Source: Aeromonas veronii (GTDB taxonomy: Bacteria; Pseudomonadota; Gammaproteobacteria; Enterobacterales; Aeromonadaceae). Taken from it: 64,000 bases of DNA. The DNA lies in contig CP101033.1 of assembly GCA_041319085.1 (NCBI GenBank), positions 832,501-896,500 of the forward strand. The letters run 5' to 3'. Made by a program: the position numbers and the translations under genes. The notes under the pieces are model-generated. The model had not been told where the DNA came from. It made no database searches and was given only the letters and a program-made list of their open reading frames with translations. Positions 1 through 11,820 of this stretch are shown piece after piece. Within the stretch, counting starts at the first letter, position 1. Each line of letters begins with the position of its first letter.

Positions 1-2411
<2,411 letters not shown>

Positions 2412-2492
2412 TACAACACCCAAGAAGTGTTCTAAGGCTTGTAGCAAATACCAAGCGAACTACTTACGTCAGCTTTCTCAGATTGAAGATTT

Positions 2493-2610
2493 TGCCTGGC
2501 GGCCATAGCGCCGTGGAACCACCTGATCCCATGCCGAACTCAGAAGTGAAACGCGGTAGCGCCGATGGTAGTGTGGCATTCGCCATGCGAGAGTAGGACA
2601 CTGCCAGGCA
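2493..2610 (+). rRNA. rrf: 5S ribosomal RNA
   Basis: About 118 nt starting TGCCTGGCGGCC and ending CTGCCAGGCA; the two ends pair to give the 5S helix I. The internal CATGCCGAACTCAGAAGTGA block is the typical gammaproteobacterial 5S loop. Last gene of the rrn operon that starts left of the window. Confidence 0.97.
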
Positions 2611-2621
2611 CCCAATACAAG

Positions 2622-2652
2622 AAACCCCGCTCAATGAGCGGGGTTTTTTATT
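2622..2652 (+). terminator. rrn operon intrinsic terminator
   Basis: Stem AACCCCGCTC / GAGCGGGGTT with a short loop, followed by a run of T, directly after 5S. Confidence 0.9.
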
Positions 2653-2727
2653 GCCTGCAATTCAGCAAATCGACTTCTCCCCGCTTCGTTAAACCCGTAC
2701 TTTCCAACTGGAACCAAAAGAGGAACG

Positions 2728-2747
2728 GTAATCCTCCCATTTTTAGG
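2728..2747 (+). repeat. 20-bp direct repeat, copy 1
   Basis: GTAATCCTCCCATTTTTAGG. A second copy with one mismatch lies at 3208-3227, so the pair brackets the ISL3 fragment. It probably marks the end of another, unidentified insertion element or an old duplication. Confidence 0.7.
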
Positions 2748-2844
2748 TTCTTCGCATTATCGCGGGGAAGAGATAATTGACAGTCAGGAACTCAGGTAAA
2801 TTGGCAGTCACCAAACACACCAACCCCTGAGCCCTGCTGTCATC

Positions 2845-3252
2845 ATGCATCCTATCGATCTTGCCGCTTTCTGGCCAGGCTACGCCATCGTTGCCAGCCA
2901 TCAACACGTCAAAGACATCCTCACGCTGACTCTCGAGCCGCTCACAACCCAGCTGCCGCGCTGTGGTCGCTGTCTTGCACTAAGCCCTCTGGTCCATGAT
3001 CGGCGTATCCGCCATGTACGGGATCGCGATCTGCTCGATCAGCGTGTCCAACTGCAGGTTCCTGTCCGCCGTGTGGACTGCCTGAACTGTGGCCGCGTCT
3101 GTGAGCACATCGACTGGCTCGAACCCGCATCACGCCTGACCCGGAGGCTGCGGGCATGGGTCGAAACCTTGATGCAGATGCTGCCGATAAGCCACATCAG
3201 TCGACTTGTAATCCCCCCATTTTTAGGGGCACTCACAAGTAGAGGCGACTAA
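2845..3252 (+). pseudogene. ISL3-family transposase, N-terminal fragment
   Basis: The first ~120 residues match the start of ISL3-family transposases as known from memory: a zinc-binding N-terminus with CGRC near residue 40 and CLNCG near residue 79, then the helix ending in LPISHISRL. Family members run to about 400 residues. Here similarity stops at about 3207, and the last 15 codons come from the neighbouring 20-bp repeat. A plausible left inverted repeat begins near 2746 (GGTTCTTCGC). No catalytic DDE residues remain, so this is dead DNA. Confidence is good for the family and moderate for the exact boundaries. Confidence 0.75.
3208..3227 (+). repeat. 20-bp direct repeat, copy 2
   Basis: GTAATCCCCCCATTTTTAGG, one mismatch from 2728-2747. 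It begins where ISL3 similarity ends, so it marks a recombination or insertion junction. Confidence 0.7.
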
Positions 3253-3351
3253 ACCAAGGCGGTCGAGATTACGAATCGCGATAGCGGGGGCGGCCATGAT
3301 GCTCTACCTGTAAAAAGGTGCAATAAATCAGAACCGCCGATCGCCATCAAG
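3244..3351 (-). mobile_element. 108-bp 5' fragment of an IS1634-like element (copy 1)
   Basis: On the minus strand this holds an upstream segment, an ATG at 3297 and about 18 codons reading like the start of DUF4277/IS1634-group transposases (IRNLDRLGLVA). Similarity ends abruptly at 3244. A diverged copy of the same length with the same end-points lies at 25500-25607. The family assignment rests on a short motif and is tentative; the repeat itself is clear. Between this fragment and rfaH (3352-3592) I recognise no gene or site. Confidence 0.55.
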
Positions 3352-3592
3352 CAGAGAAAAACCGGAAATGAGGTGCGGAATGACGGATGTCATCGTACTT
3401 GCCTAGCTTTTTAGCCGTCGTCTGATCCGTGATATTGCCAGTCTGGTGATGACCCGGGCTAGGTTGCGGATAGACTGGCGGGCGATGCCGGCAAGCTGAC
3501 GGCGATGATCACCCGCTCTGATCTCGTCTCGAGGCGTGAGATGGCGGGATCATCCCTCCATTGCGATTTATCCGGCCGTTTGGACTGTTGGT

Positions 3593-4093
3593 TTAGTCCA
3601 GCCGTCTGAAGGCTTGGTTGTCGAAGCTGCCAGTGGTCTCCTGATTGAGCAGGCTGACCAGCAAAATCGCCCGTTTCTCCCCATCCGGTTCCATATAGAT
3701 AGCCTCGAAGCCAGCCAACGGTCCCTCTTCAATCAGCACCTTGTCGCCCGAGCAGGGCAGGTTGGCGTAGCTGGCTCTCGCTTCGTCGCTGTCATCGCGG
3801 CTCATCAGCTGATAGACCAGCTTGCTGCTGATGGGGGTCCATTCACTGCCAAAGTGGATAATCCGGCTGATGCCGCGGGTCGATTTCAGGGTGACCGGTG
3901 TCACCTCTTCCAGATCGACGAAGATAAACAGATAGTTGGGGAACATGGGCTCCCGTACTGGAACTCGCTTGCCCCGGCGCAGCTTCTCGATCTCCACCAT
4001 GGGGTAATAGGATTCGATACCCTGGGCATCGAGGTGGGCGCGGGCGCGGGCCTCTTCTTTTGGCTTGCAGTAGGCCAGATACCATTTTTTCAT
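3593..4093 (-). CDS. rfaH: Transcription antiterminator RfaH
   Basis: 166 residues, like E. coli RfaH (162). It begins MKKWYLAYCKPKEE, the conserved NusG-type N-terminal (NGN) domain over about residues 1-100, then a linker and a C-terminal KOW domain around residues 112-166 (SGDKVLIEEGPLAGFEAIY). RfaH is recruited to elongation complexes paused at ops elements and prevents termination in long virulence, LPS or capsule operons; its C-terminal domain can refold and engage the ribosome. The longer open frame to 4189 was rejected because its extra 32 codons read through a terminator hairpin and lack the family start. It is transcribed separately from metNIQ, from which a terminator separates it. 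Confidence 0.95.
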   Translation of the reverse strand: MKKWYLAYCKPKEEARARAHLDAQGIESYYPMVEIEKLRRGKRVPVREPMFPNYLFIFVDLEEVTPVTLKSTRGISRIIHFGSEWTPISSKLVYQLMSRDDSDEARASYANLPCSGDKVLIEEGPLAGFEAIYMEPDGEKRAILLVSLLNQETTGSFDNQAFRRLD

Positions 4094-4145
4094 GTTGTGA
4101 GTATGTTCGTGTTGCCGTGCTCGCGGATATGATAGCGGCGCCAAT

Positions 4146-4176
4146 AAAAAAGGCCACGCATTGCGTGGCCTTTTTT
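4146..4176. terminator. metNIQ terminator
   Basis: Perfect stem GGCCACG / CGTGGCC flanked by A-runs and T-runs, so usable in either direction. It lies 14 nt past the metQ stop and upstream of rfaH. Confidence 0.85.
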
Positions 4177-4189
4177 GCCAAGTGAGCAA

Positions 4190-4990
4190 TTACCAACCTT
4201 TTACCAGGCCGCCTTTGAACAGCTCCAGACCCTTCTTGTAGACCTCGTCGGTCTGATAGGACTGGACGAACTGTTTGACCTTCTCGTCATCCTTGTTGTT
4301 GTCGCGAGCCACGATCAGGTTGACGTAGGGGGACTCTTTATCTTCAACAAACAGGCCATTTTCGGTCGGGGTCAGACCAATTTGACCGGCGAAGGTGTTG
4401 TTGATGATGGAGAGATCCACATCTTCCAGTGAACGGGGCAGTTGGGCTGCTTCCAGCTCGACAATCTTGAAGTTGCGCGGGTTGCTGGCGATATCCAGCA
4501 CGGTGGCTTCCAGGCCGGCGCCATCCTTCAGGGTGATCAGACCCTGTTTGGCCAGCAGGATCAGCGAGCGACCCAGGTTGGTCGGATCGTTCGGTACCGC
4601 GATCTGGGCGCCATCTTTTAGCTCGGAGAGCGCCTTGATCTTCTTGGAGTAACCGGCGATCGGGTAGACGAAGGTGTTGCCAACCGGCACCAGCTTGAAG
4701 CCGCGATCGCGTACTTGTGCATCCAGATAGGGCTTGTGCTGGAAGGCGTTGACATCGATGCTGCCATCGTTCAGCGCCACGTTCGGGGTGACATAGTCGG
4801 AGAAGTTGACGATCTCGACGGTCAGACCGTATTTCTCTTTGGCGACCTTGGCAGCCACTTCAACCAGTTCAGTCTCTGGGCCGGCAATGGCGCCCACTTT
4901 CAGAACCTTGCTCTCTTCTTTTTGACCGCAACCGGCCAGTACCAGGCCAGCCAGCAGGGCAGCCGCAACGGATTTGATGCCAAATTTCAT
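4190..4990 (-). CDS. metQ: D-methionine-binding lipoprotein MetQ
   Basis: 266 residues. The N-terminus MKFGIKSVAAALLAGLVLAG is a lipoprotein signal with lipobox LAGC; the cysteine near residue 21 would be lipidated and anchor the protein to the inner membrane. The rest is an NLPA/MetQ-type binding fold that delivers methionine to the MetNI transporter. The start is fixed by a strong AGGAGG ribosome-binding site a few bases upstream; the longer frame adds 20 codons with no support. Third gene of metN-metI-metQ, 25 nt after metI, and expected to be repressed by MetJ through the operator upstream of metN. Confidence 0.95.
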   Translation of the reverse strand: MKFGIKSVAAALLAGLVLAGCGQKEESKVLKVGAIAGPETELVEVAAKVAKEKYGLTVEIVNFSDYVTPNVALNDGSIDVNAFQHKPYLDAQVRDRGFKLVPVGNTFVYPIAGYSKKIKALSELKDGAQIAVPNDPTNLGRSLILLAKQGLITLKDGAGLEATVLDIASNPRNFKIVELEAAQLPRSLEDVDLSIINNTFAGQIGLTPTENGLFVEDKESPYVNLIVARDNNKDDEKVKQFVQSYQTDEVYKKGLELFKGGLVKGW

Positions 4991-5015
4991 AAAACCTCCT
5001 GTCAGAAATCGACGA

Positions 5016-5669
5016 TTAACGATGATCACATTTGTTGACCAGGCGCTCACCCGCGCTCTGGATAAGTTGAACCAGTACTACCAGGATAACCACGGTCACC
5101 AGCATGACTGTCGGGTCAAAGCGCTGATAACCATAACGAATACCCACATCCCCCAGACCACCGCCACCGATGGCCCCGGCCATGGCCGAGTAGTTCACCA
5201 GTGTGACGAGGGTAATGGTGACGCTGTTGAGGATGCCGGGCAGAGCCTCGGGCAGCAGCACCTTGGTGATAATTTGCAACGGCTTGGCGCCCATCGCCTT
5301 GGCCGCTTCCAGCAGGCCGTCCGGCACCTCCATCAGGGCCCCTTCCACCAGACGGGCGATGAAGGGGATGCAACCGACGGTCAGCGGCACGATGGCGGCA
5401 ATGGTGCCGATACTGGTGCCGACGATCAAGCGGGTCAGCGGAATGATGGCAACCAGCAGGATGATAAAGGGCACCGAGCGACCCACGTTGACCACCATGC
5501 CCAGGGTACGGTTGAGCAAGGGGTTGGCTAGGATTTGGCCCGCCTTGGTGACGTGCAATGCCACGCCGAGCGGCAGACCCAGCAGGCAGCCGAACAGGGC
5601 GGAGGCAAACACCATGATCAGGGTGTCGCCCAGGGCCGCGATGAGCAGATTAATCATGGCTTCGGACAT
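5016..5669 (-). CDS. metI: Methionine ABC transporter permease MetI
   Basis: 217 residues, the same length as E. coli MetI, and alignable throughout. Five hydrophobic helices carry the binding-protein-dependent permease signature ([18 protein letters not shown]) that forms the coupling helix contacting MetN. It overlaps the metN 3' end by 20 nt, so translation of the two is probably coupled. It forms the membrane channel of the high-affinity D/L-methionine importer. Confidence 0.95.
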   Translation of the reverse strand: MSEAMINLLIAALGDTLIMVFASALFGCLLGLPLGVALHVTKAGQILANPLLNRTLGMVVNVGRSVPFIILLVAIIPLTRLIVGTSIGTIAAIVPLTVGCIPFIARLVEGALMEVPDGLLEAAKAMGAKPLQIITKVLLPEALPGILNSVTITLVTLVNYSAMAGAIGGGGLGDVGIRYGYQRFDPTVMLVTVVILVVLVQLIQSAGERLVNKCDHR

Positions 5670-6693
5670 AACCCATTACCTCCAGCTGAATGTGGTTGTC
5701 GATGAGGAACTGCTGGGTCGCCTCACACTGGGCTTCATCCCCGAACAACTCGGCCAGCAGGAAACCGAATTTGACGCCACCGGCGTACTCGATGTCTGCG
5801 CTCAGAATACTGATGTCGATATTGAAACGGCGGCTCGCCTCGGAAATCAGCGGCGTATCGACCGTGCTGCCGGTAAAGCCGAGCTTCACCAGCGGATAGC
5901 TACCCGCCACCCGCTCACTGCTCATCCGATCCTGATACTCCTGCGGTACCTCCAGATGGATGGTGGAGTGGATGAAGTCACGGGCCAGCTGGGTCTTGGC
6001 GTTGCTGAAGAACCAGGCCACTTCGCCCTGCTCGATCAGACGGCCGTCGCTGATGATGGCCACTTCGTCACAGATCCCTTTCACCACATCCATTTCGTGG
6101 GTGATGAGCAGGATGGTGAGCCCCAGCTTGACGTTGATCTCCTTGAGCAGGGTCAGGATCGAGCGGGTGGTCTGCGGGTCGAGGGCCGAGGTGGCCTCGT
6201 CGCAGAGCAGCACCTTGGGGGCCGGTGCCAGTGCGCGGGCAATGGCGACGCGCTGCTTCTGACCGCCGGAAAGCTCGGACGGATAGGCATGGGCACGGGC
6301 TTCCAGCCCGACCAGCGCCAGCAGCTCGGCAACCCGTTGCTGGATCTGCTCTTTGCTCCAGCCAGCCAGCTCCAGCGGAAAGGCGATGTTGGCAAATACG
6401 GTGCGGGAGGCGAGCAGGTTGAAGTGCTGGAAGATCATGCCGATCTGGCGGCGGGCCAGGGTCAGATCCCGTTCGCTCAGGGCCACGAGATCTTGACCAT
6501 CGACGATGACTTGACCCTCTGTCGGGCGCTCCAGCAAGTTGACACAACGAATGAGGGTACTCTTGCCGGCACCGGAGGCACCGATCACCCCGAAAATTTT
6601 GCCTTGGGGTACATGCAGACTCACATCACGCAGGGCGTGCACGGCGTCACTGCCTGTACCGTAGACTTTGTTGAGACCGATCAACTTAATCAT
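5650..6693 (-). CDS. metN: Methionine ABC transporter ATPase MetN
   Basis: 347 residues (E. coli 343). Walker [10 protein letters not shown] at 38-46, signature LSGGQ at 141-145, Walker B VLLCDE at 161-166, and a C-terminal NIL/ACT-like domain from about 270 that senses methionine and inhibits the transporter when the amino acid is abundant. [11 protein letters not shown] is the family start; the 23 extra codons upstream are untranslated leader. First gene of metNIQ, with its own sigma70 promoter and MetJ operator. Confidence 0.96.
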   Translation of the reverse strand: MIKLIGLNKVYGTGSDAVHALRDVSLHVPQGKIFGVIGASGAGKSTLIRCVNLLERPTEGQVIVDGQDLVALSERDLTLARRQIGMIFQHFNLLASRTVFANIAFPLELAGWSKEQIQQRVAELLALVGLEARAHAYPSELSGGQKQRVAIARALAPAPKVLLCDEATSALDPQTTRSILTLLKEINVKLGLTILLITHEMDVVKGICDEVAIISDGRLIEQGEVAWFFSNAKTQLARDFIHSTIHLEVPQEYQDRMSSERVAGSYPLVKLGFTGSTVDTPLISEASRRFNIDISILSADIEYAGGVKFGFLLAELFGDEAQCEATQQFLIDNHIQLEVMGYVRSHD

Positions 6694-6789
6694 GGATTCT
6701 TCCGTGCTAACAGCCTTACAGCACAGGGCGCTACAGGCGGGAAAATTGGGCAGAGGTTCCACGGGGTTACTCTACCATCATGGAGGATG

Positions 6790-6818
6790 ATGCTAAGATG
6801 TCTGGATGGCCGTGTCAA
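6790..6818 (-). promoter_or_regulatory. metN sigma70 promoter
   Basis: On the minus strand TTGACA (6818-6813), a 17-nt spacer and TAGCAT (6795-6790). The -35 is perfect and the spacing ideal. A MetJ half-operator fills the part of the spacer next to the -10. Confidence 0.8.
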
Positions 6819-6843
6819 CGTATGTTTTTACGTCTAGACGTCT
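6796..6843. promoter_or_regulatory. MetJ operator (met boxes)
   Basis: MetJ binds tandem 8-bp met boxes, consensus AGACGTCT. A perfect box lies at 6836-6843, preceded in register by TTACGTCT (6828-6835, 6/8). A 7/8 box AGATGTCT lies at 6796-6803, exactly five box lengths upstream of the perfect one. The array overlaps the metN promoter, so S-adenosylmethionine-loaded MetJ should block RNA polymerase. Confidence 0.85.
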
Positions 6844-7137
6844 AAAAAGTGATAAGGATTGCTGTCAGGCGGATAACGATCAGGATGGTATTGTTGCTCT
6901 TCCAGATCCTGTTTCGTCCCTGCGGCACATAACCGAATTAAAGATGGTTTATACCGGGTGAAGGCTGGTTTTATTAGTGTGTCAGCCCGTTTCTGTTCAC
7001 ATCTGCTGTCGAGCTTAATGCTCCTCCATCGTTACACAAATTGCTGCACAAATCGTTCCCTATTCGTGACCGGATCACCTGATCGCCACTTTGTCGGCGT
7101 CAACCTTGATGCAGCGCAAGGGGGGCTCGGATCGGGA

Positions 7138-7166
7138 TTGGGTCGGTGGCGCCTGTTTTTTATACT
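7138..7166 (+). promoter_or_regulatory. Possible promoter of the 7198 gene
   Basis: TTGGGT, 17-nt spacer, TATACT, about 32 nt before the start codon. The -35 is weak. The rest of 6850-7137 holds nothing I can identify. Confidence 0.45.
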
Positions 7167-7197
7167 GATGATGTCGACAAGCATGGAGGGCAGTGCG

Positions 7198-7653
7198 ATG
7201 AGATTCCAACAGATCAAAGAGTTGCTGCACTATCTTGAACAGGTTCATCACCAGCTCGGACTCTGTTACGGGCGCTTGACCAGTCAGGTGGACAGCGAAC
7301 GCAGCCGGATGTTGCTGGTCTATCTGCAAGGGCGTGAGGATGCGGCCAGTGCCCATCTGCACGAATATGCCACTCAGCTGGGTGAGGCGGTCAGGGAGAC
7401 CTGGCTGAACCAGAGTTTCAGCGAGGATATGCTGCCCGCCATCACCCGCTTCGAGCTGCCGGCCTCGTCCCAGACCCAGGATATCGTCACTCAGGTGTGC
7501 CGCTGGGAAGAGCAGCTGGTGGGCGAGCTGGGCCATCTGGCCCGTGAGTGCCCGACACCGGCCACCACCACCCTGCTCGAGAATCTGGCCGGGTTGGAGC
7601 AGACCCGCCTGACCCGACTGGTGCACGGGGTGCATCGACTCGATGACCTGTAA
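7198..7653 (+). CDS. Conserved hypothetical helical protein
   Basis: 151 residues starting MRFQQIKELLHYLEQ. I do not recognise the family. It has no signal peptide or membrane segment and appears almost entirely alpha-helical and acidic, with Glu/His-containing helices (YLEQVHHQLGLCY near the N-terminus, DAASAHLHEY in the middle, WEEQLVGELGHLA near residue 110). That pattern is reminiscent of ferritin-like four-helix bundles, but I cannot show a complete metal site. The start was chosen because GGAGGG lies 9 nt upstream; the frame remains open to 6958 but that extension is unlike protein. It stands alone between metN (divergent) and the ppgK-like gene (convergent). Confidence 0.7.
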   Translation: MRFQQIKELLHYLEQVHHQLGLCYGRLTSQVDSERSRMLLVYLQGREDAASAHLHEYATQLGEAVRETWLNQSFSEDMLPAITRFELPASSQTQDIVTQVCRWEEQLVGELGHLARECPTPATTTLLENLAGLEQTRLTRLVHGVHRLDDL

Positions 7654-7693
7654 CGGGTGATGGCAACCAAACACGCAAGATAGCGGCCAAACA

Positions 7694-7721
7694 AAGGGCC
7701 CGGCAGCAGTGCCGGGCCCTT
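7694..7721. terminator. Bidirectional terminator
   Basis: Perfect stem AAGGGCCCGGC / GCCGGGCCCTT between two convergent genes. Confidence 0.8.
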
Positions 7722-7757
7722 CCCATTTGATCTCTGCTGATTGGCGGTGAGCGGCGA

Positions 7758-8498
7758 TCAGCCCTGCCGCTCGGCTGCGTAGAGGGCGGCCCCGATAATG
7801 CCCGCCTGATTGAGGCTGGCCGCTGGAATGAGCGGAGCCCGGGTCTCGATGCGATCGACAAACTTATCCAGCTTGGCTGCGCTGCCGCCCCCCAGAATGA
7901 AGAGGTCGGGGGAGAAGAGAAACTCGAGGCACGCCAGATACTTGTTGAAGCGCTTGCCCCAGCGGTTCCAAGAGAGATCTTCCCGTTTGCGCGCCGTATC
8001 GGAGCAGTAGTGTTCGGCCACCATCCCTTCCAGCATCAGGTGACCCAGCTCGGTGTTGGGCAGCAGATGGCCGTTGACGAAGATAGCGGTGCCGATACCG
8101 GTGCCGACCGTGATGAGGATGATGACCCCTTTGCGATCCTTGCCGGCGCCAAAACGCATCTCGGCCAGCCCGGCAGCGTCGGCATCGTTCAGCACATAGC
8201 AGGGCTTGCCAGTGACATCGGCAAACAGGTGAGCTGCATCGGTTTCAATCCAGCTCTTGTCGATATTGGCGGCACTCTTGGCAACTCCGTTGTGGATGGT
8301 GGCGGGAAAGCCGCAGCCCACTGGCCCTTTCCAGTCGAAGTGTTCTACCAGCGCCTTGAGGGTATGGGCGATGGCGGCCGGGGTGGCCGGTTGCGGTGTG
8401 GCAATGCGATGGCGCTCGCCAATCAATTCGCCGGTTTTGGTATCGACCAGACAGCCCTTGATCCCCGAGCCTCCAATATCCACTCCCAACATATGCAT
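7758..8498 (-). CDS. ppgK: Polyphosphate-glucokinase-like ROK kinase
   Basis: 246 residues. It begins with the ROK-family phosphate loop [16 protein letters not shown], the DIGGSGIKG form typical of polyphosphate:glucose phosphotransferases. Further matches are GFPATIHNG, the sugar-binding [11 protein letters not shown], the second nucleotide motif [11 protein letters not shown] and ELGHLMLEG. It lacks the ROK zinc-binding CxCGxxGC cluster, as PpgK proteins do. Predicted to phosphorylate glucose using polyphosphate and/or ATP. The start at 8498 has AGGACA upstream; the frame is open 37 codons further without similarity. It lies 112 nt after queG with no terminator seen between them. A glucomannokinase activity cannot be excluded. 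Confidence 0.8.
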   Translation of the reverse strand: MHMLGVDIGGSGIKGCLVDTKTGELIGERHRIATPQPATPAAIAHTLKALVEHFDWKGPVGCGFPATIHNGVAKSAANIDKSWIETDAAHLFADVTGKPCYVLNDADAAGLAEMRFGAGKDRKGVIILITVGTGIGTAIFVNGHLLPNTELGHLMLEGMVAEHYCSDTARKREDLSWNRWGKRFNKYLACLEFLFSPDLFILGGGSAAKLDKFVDRIETRAPLIPAASLNQAGIIGAALYAAERQG

Positions 8499-8609
8499 CT
8501 GTGTTGTCCTTGTTGTGTGCCGACCAGTTTGCAGTGACCACGCGGTTATGGGCACTGCAGGTCGGCAGAGCATGAAAAAAGTGCTGCAATCCGGCAAGGG
8601 GCAGATCAC

Positions 8610-9764
8610 TTATGCGTGATCCGACAGACCTTTTTCGATGCAGCGGATCAGCAAACGGGTCTTCTTGTTCTCTTCATCCTGACGCCGGGCAAGGGTGGCC
8701 AGCGCCCATTCGATATGTTCGGCCACCATGGGTTCGGCGGTGGTCAGCCCCAGTTGCAGGGCGGCGATCACCTCGGGGGTCGCCGGGCCATTGCCAAGGG
8801 CGACCGCCAGATTGCGACGCCAGCGTTGATAGCCGATGCGGCGGATCGGACTCCCTTCGGTCTGCTTCAGAAAGTCGCTCTCGCTCCAGCGCCACAGCGC
8901 CAGCAGGGGCGGGCGGTGCAGGCTAGGGCGCGGGCTGAAGTCGGGTTCCGGGCTGGCATCGGCGTAGCGATTCCAGGGGCAGATAAGCTGGCAGTCGTCG
9001 CAGCCGTAGATGCGGTTTCCCATCAAGGGCCGGAACTCTTCCGGAATAGGGCCGTCATTCTCGATGGTGAGATAGGAGATGCAGCGACGGCCATCCACCA
9101 CATAGGGGGCGACAATGGCGCCGGTCGGGCAGATGTTGATGCAGGCGACACACTTGCCGCACTGCTCCTTCGCTACCGGCTGGTCGAGCGGCAGCGGCAA
9201 GTTGAGCAACAGCTCCCCGAGAAAGAAGAAGGAGCCGGCCGATTCGTTGAGCAGCAGTGAGTGTTTGCCAACCCAGCCGAGGCCCGCCTTGTCTGCCAGT
9301 GGCCGCTCGAGGATGGGGGCGGAGTCGACGAAGGGGCGCCACTCACCCAAGGTCTCTTCAGTGCCTTGAAACAGCTCGGCGCAGCGCGCTTCGATGCGAT
9401 CACCCAGCTGTTTGAGCCGGTTGCGCAGCACCTTGTGGTAGTCGCGGCCGAGGGCATAGCGGCTGATATAACCGAGAGTCGGATCGCGCAGGGTTGCGGC
9501 GAAGCCAGCCTCGAGCGGCAGGTAGTTCATCCGCACCGACAACACCCGCACCGTGCCCGGCAGCAGCTCGTGGGGGCGCGCGCGCATCATGCCGTGGCGC
9601 GCCATGTAATCCATGCTGCCGTGATAGCCCGCATCCAGCCAGGCCTGCAATCTCGGCTCTTCGATACGCAGATCGGTGTCGGTGATGCCCGCCTGGTCAA
9701 ATCCTAGCTCCCGTGCCCAGAGCTTGATATCGTGGGCCAGCTGGTGGAAGTCAGGTGCGCTCAT
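8610..9764 (-). CDS. queG: Epoxyqueuosine reductase QueG
   Basis: 384 residues (E. coli 379). A cobalamin-dependent iron-sulfur enzyme that reduces epoxyqueuosine to queuosine at the wobble base of GUN-anticodon tRNAs. Visible features are the N-terminal DUF1730 region, two 4Fe-4S cluster motifs ([16 protein letters not shown] around residues 190-210 and [11 protein letters not shown] around 245-255) and a C-terminal HEAT-like tail. It is divergent from nnr with only 60 nt between starts, the arrangement seen in enterobacteria. Confidence 0.95.
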   Translation of the reverse strand: MSAPDFHQLAHDIKLWARELGFDQAGITDTDLRIEEPRLQAWLDAGYHGSMDYMARHGMMRARPHELLPGTVRVLSVRMNYLPLEAGFAATLRDPTLGYISRYALGRDYHKVLRNRLKQLGDRIEARCAELFQGTEETLGEWRPFVDSAPILERPLADKAGLGWVGKHSLLLNESAGSFFFLGELLLNLPLPLDQPVAKEQCGKCVACINICPTGAIVAPYVVDGRRCISYLTIENDGPIPEEFRPLMGNRIYGCDDCQLICPWNRYADASPEPDFSPRPSLHRPPLLALWRWSESDFLKQTEGSPIRRIGYQRWRRNLAVALGNGPATPEVIAALQLGLTTAEPMVAEHIEWALATLARRQDEENKKTRLLIRCIEKGLSDHA

Positions 9765-9824
9765 GCGGCTTGGCCTGGCCGGTGTTTGCTGGCGTGGGTC
9801 GATTGATAAGAGGCGGGAGCCGTC

Positions 9825-11336
9825 ATGGTAGAGATCATCAGGGGCGCGTTGGGCACAAAAGAGGGGGGCAGTTTACCACAGGGGCTGTGGCAGACTGAAC
9901 AGATCCGCACACTGGAGCGCAACTGGGCAGCGCGTGAGGGACAACCTCTCTATGCCCTGATGGCGCGAGCCGGTGCTGCGCTGTGCACCTATGCCACCCT
10001 GCATTGGCCCGAGAGTCGCTGCTGGTGGATTTTCGTCGGCCCCGGCAATAACGGCGGTGATGGCTATGTGCTGGCCCGCCTTGCCCGCCAGATTGGCATC
10101 GAGGTGGTGGTGATTGCCGCCAGAGCACCCGACCAGCTGAAGGGAGATGCCAGACGGGCTGCCGATGAGTGGCTGGCGGCCGGTGGTCGGGTCTGGCTGG
10201 CCGAACAGTTTGATGGGGCCCGGCACTCCACCCCGGATCTGGTGGTCGATGCTCTGCTTGGCACCGGCGTCAACACGCCCCTCTCGCCACTACTGACAAA
10301 GCTCGTCGCAACAATCAATGGCTTGGCTGTGCCCGTGCTGGCGGTGGATCTCCCCTCCGGCCTCAACGGCGATACCGGCCGTGCCATGGGGGCCGTGGTG
10401 CAAGCCACTCGCACCCTCACCTTTATCGGTATCAAGCAGGGGATGCTCACCGGCAACGGGGTGGATTGTGTCGGCCAGCTCGACTGTGATCCCCTTGGCG
10501 TGACGCCTGATGACACTATGCTGCCCGCCGCCTGGCGTATCGATTATCCGCTGCTCAGCACACGGCTGACCCCGCGCCCGCGCGCTTGCCACAAGGGCTC
10601 TTATGGCAAGGTACTGCTGGTGGGGGGCAATCGCGGCATGCAGGGGGCCATCGTGCTGGCGGCCCGCGCCTGCCTGCGGGCGGGGGCCGGGCTGGTGCGG
10701 GTGTGTCAGCATCCGGAGCATCCGCCGGTCAGCCTCTATCAACCGGAACTGATGAGTCTCACTACCGCTGATGACGAGGGGTGGGCGTCGGTACGGGTCA
10801 TCGGCCCTGGACTCGGTCAGAATGAGTGGGGAAGCGCGCAAATCACCCGTTATCTCACCGATCGGCTGCCACTGGTTTTGGACGCCGATGGATTGAATTG
10901 GCTGGCGCAATCTCCCCGCCATCAGGATAATTGGGTGCTCACGCCCCATCCCGGCGAAGCAGCGCGCCTGCTGGGATGCTCCATTGCCGACATTGAAACC
11001 GACCGGTTTGCCGCCGTGCAGGCGTTGCAGCGGCGCTATGGCGGTGTGGTGCTGCTAAAAGGGGCGGGATCACTTATTTATGACGGCGAGCGGGTCGCGC
11101 TCTGTTGTGAAGGCAATCCCGGCATGGCAAGTGGCGGCATGGGCGATCTGTTATCTGGTATAATCGCCGCCCTTTTGGCCCAGGGCTGGTCTGCCACCAT
11201 GGCAAGCTGGCTGGGCGCCGTGATCCACGGCGAGGCTGCAGATCAGGCCGCCGCCGACGGCGAGCGGGGCATGCTGGCGTCAGACCTGCTGCCGCAGATC
11301 CGCAAACTGGTTAATCCCGACACCATTACAAGTTAA
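9825..11336 (+). CDS. nnr: Bifunctional NAD(P)H-hydrate repair enzyme
   Basis: 503 residues with two domains. The N-terminal YjeF_N epimerase (about 25-220; [15 protein letters not shown] and DALLGTGV) interconverts R and S NAD(P)HX. The C-terminal carbohydrate-kinase-like dehydratase (about 240-495; [47 protein letters not shown]) uses ADP to restore NAD(P)H. Both active-site blocks are intact. It opens the operon that continues with tsaE 10 nt downstream. Confidence 0.95.
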   Translation: MVEIIRGALGTKEGGSLPQGLWQTEQIRTLERNWAAREGQPLYALMARAGAALCTYATLHWPESRCWWIFVGPGNNGGDGYVLARLARQIGIEVVVIAARAPDQLKGDARRAADEWLAAGGRVWLAEQFDGARHSTPDLVVDALLGTGVNTPLSPLLTKLVATINGLAVPVLAVDLPSGLNGDTGRAMGAVVQATRTLTFIGIKQGMLTGNGVDCVGQLDCDPLGVTPDDTMLPAAWRIDYPLLSTRLTPRPRACHKGSYGKVLLVGGNRGMQGAIVLAARACLRAGAGLVRVCQHPEHPPVSLYQPELMSLTTADDEGWASVRVIGPGLGQNEWGSAQITRYLTDRLPLVLDADGLNWLAQSPRHQDNWVLTPHPGEAARLLGCSIADIETDRFAAVQALQRRYGGVVLLKGAGSLIYDGERVALCCEGNPGMASGGMGDLLSGIIAALLAQGWSATMASWLGAVIHGEAADQAAADGERGMLASDLLPQIRKLVNPDTITS

Positions 11337-11346
11337 AAAGAAGAAC

Positions 11347-11820
11347 ATGGCAAAACAGTTGATGATGACACTGCCGGACGAGGCAGCAACCGTAGCACTG
11401 GGTGGCCGCCTGGCACAGGCCTGCCAGCAGGCGACCACAGTGTTTTTGCATGGCACGCTTGGCGCCGGTAAAACCACCCTGACCCGCGGTTGGGTGCAGG
11501 GCCTTGGCCATCAGGGCAAGGTAAAAAGCCCGACTTACACCCTGGTCGAGCCCTACGAGCTCAACGGCTGGCAGGTCTACCATTTCGATCTCTATCGCCT
11601 GGCTGATCCGGAAGAGCTGGAATTCATGGGCATTCGGGACTATTTTGCCGCCAACACTCTCTGTCTGGTGGAGTGGTCCGAGAAGGGCGAGGGCTGGTTA
11701 CCGGATCCCGACCTGGAAATTACCCTCACCTATGTAGGCGAGCAGCGCGAGGTTCTGATAGAGGCCCGCACTGCTATTGGCGAAGCCATTCTGGAACGGT
11801 TGTCATCTACGTGCGCTTGA
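11347..11820 (+). CDS. tsaE: tRNA t6A threonylcarbamoyl complex ATPase TsaE
   Basis: 157 residues. P-loop GTLGAGKTT at 36-44, followed by [11 protein letters not shown] and the Walker B-like FDLYRL. TsaE works with TsaB and TsaD (tsaD is at 31186) to make t6A37 in ANN-decoding tRNAs. Its 3' end overlaps amiB by 10 nt, which implies translational coupling, the same order as in E. coli. Confidence 0.96.
   Translation: MAKQLMMTLPDEAATVALGGRLAQACQQATTVFLHGTLGAGKTTLTRGWVQGLGHQGKVKSPTYTLVEPYELNGWQVYHFDLYRLADPEELEFMGIRDYFAANTLCLVEWSEKGEGWLPDPDLEITLTYVGEQREVLIEARTAIGEAILERLSSTCA

Noticed and set aside
3536..4132. 198-codon plus-strand ORF
   Set aside because: Antisense shadow of rfaH; rfaH has clear family similarity.
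5203..6837. 544-codon plus-strand ORF
   Set aside because: Antisense to metI and metN; reads as low-complexity shadow, typical in GC-rich DNA.
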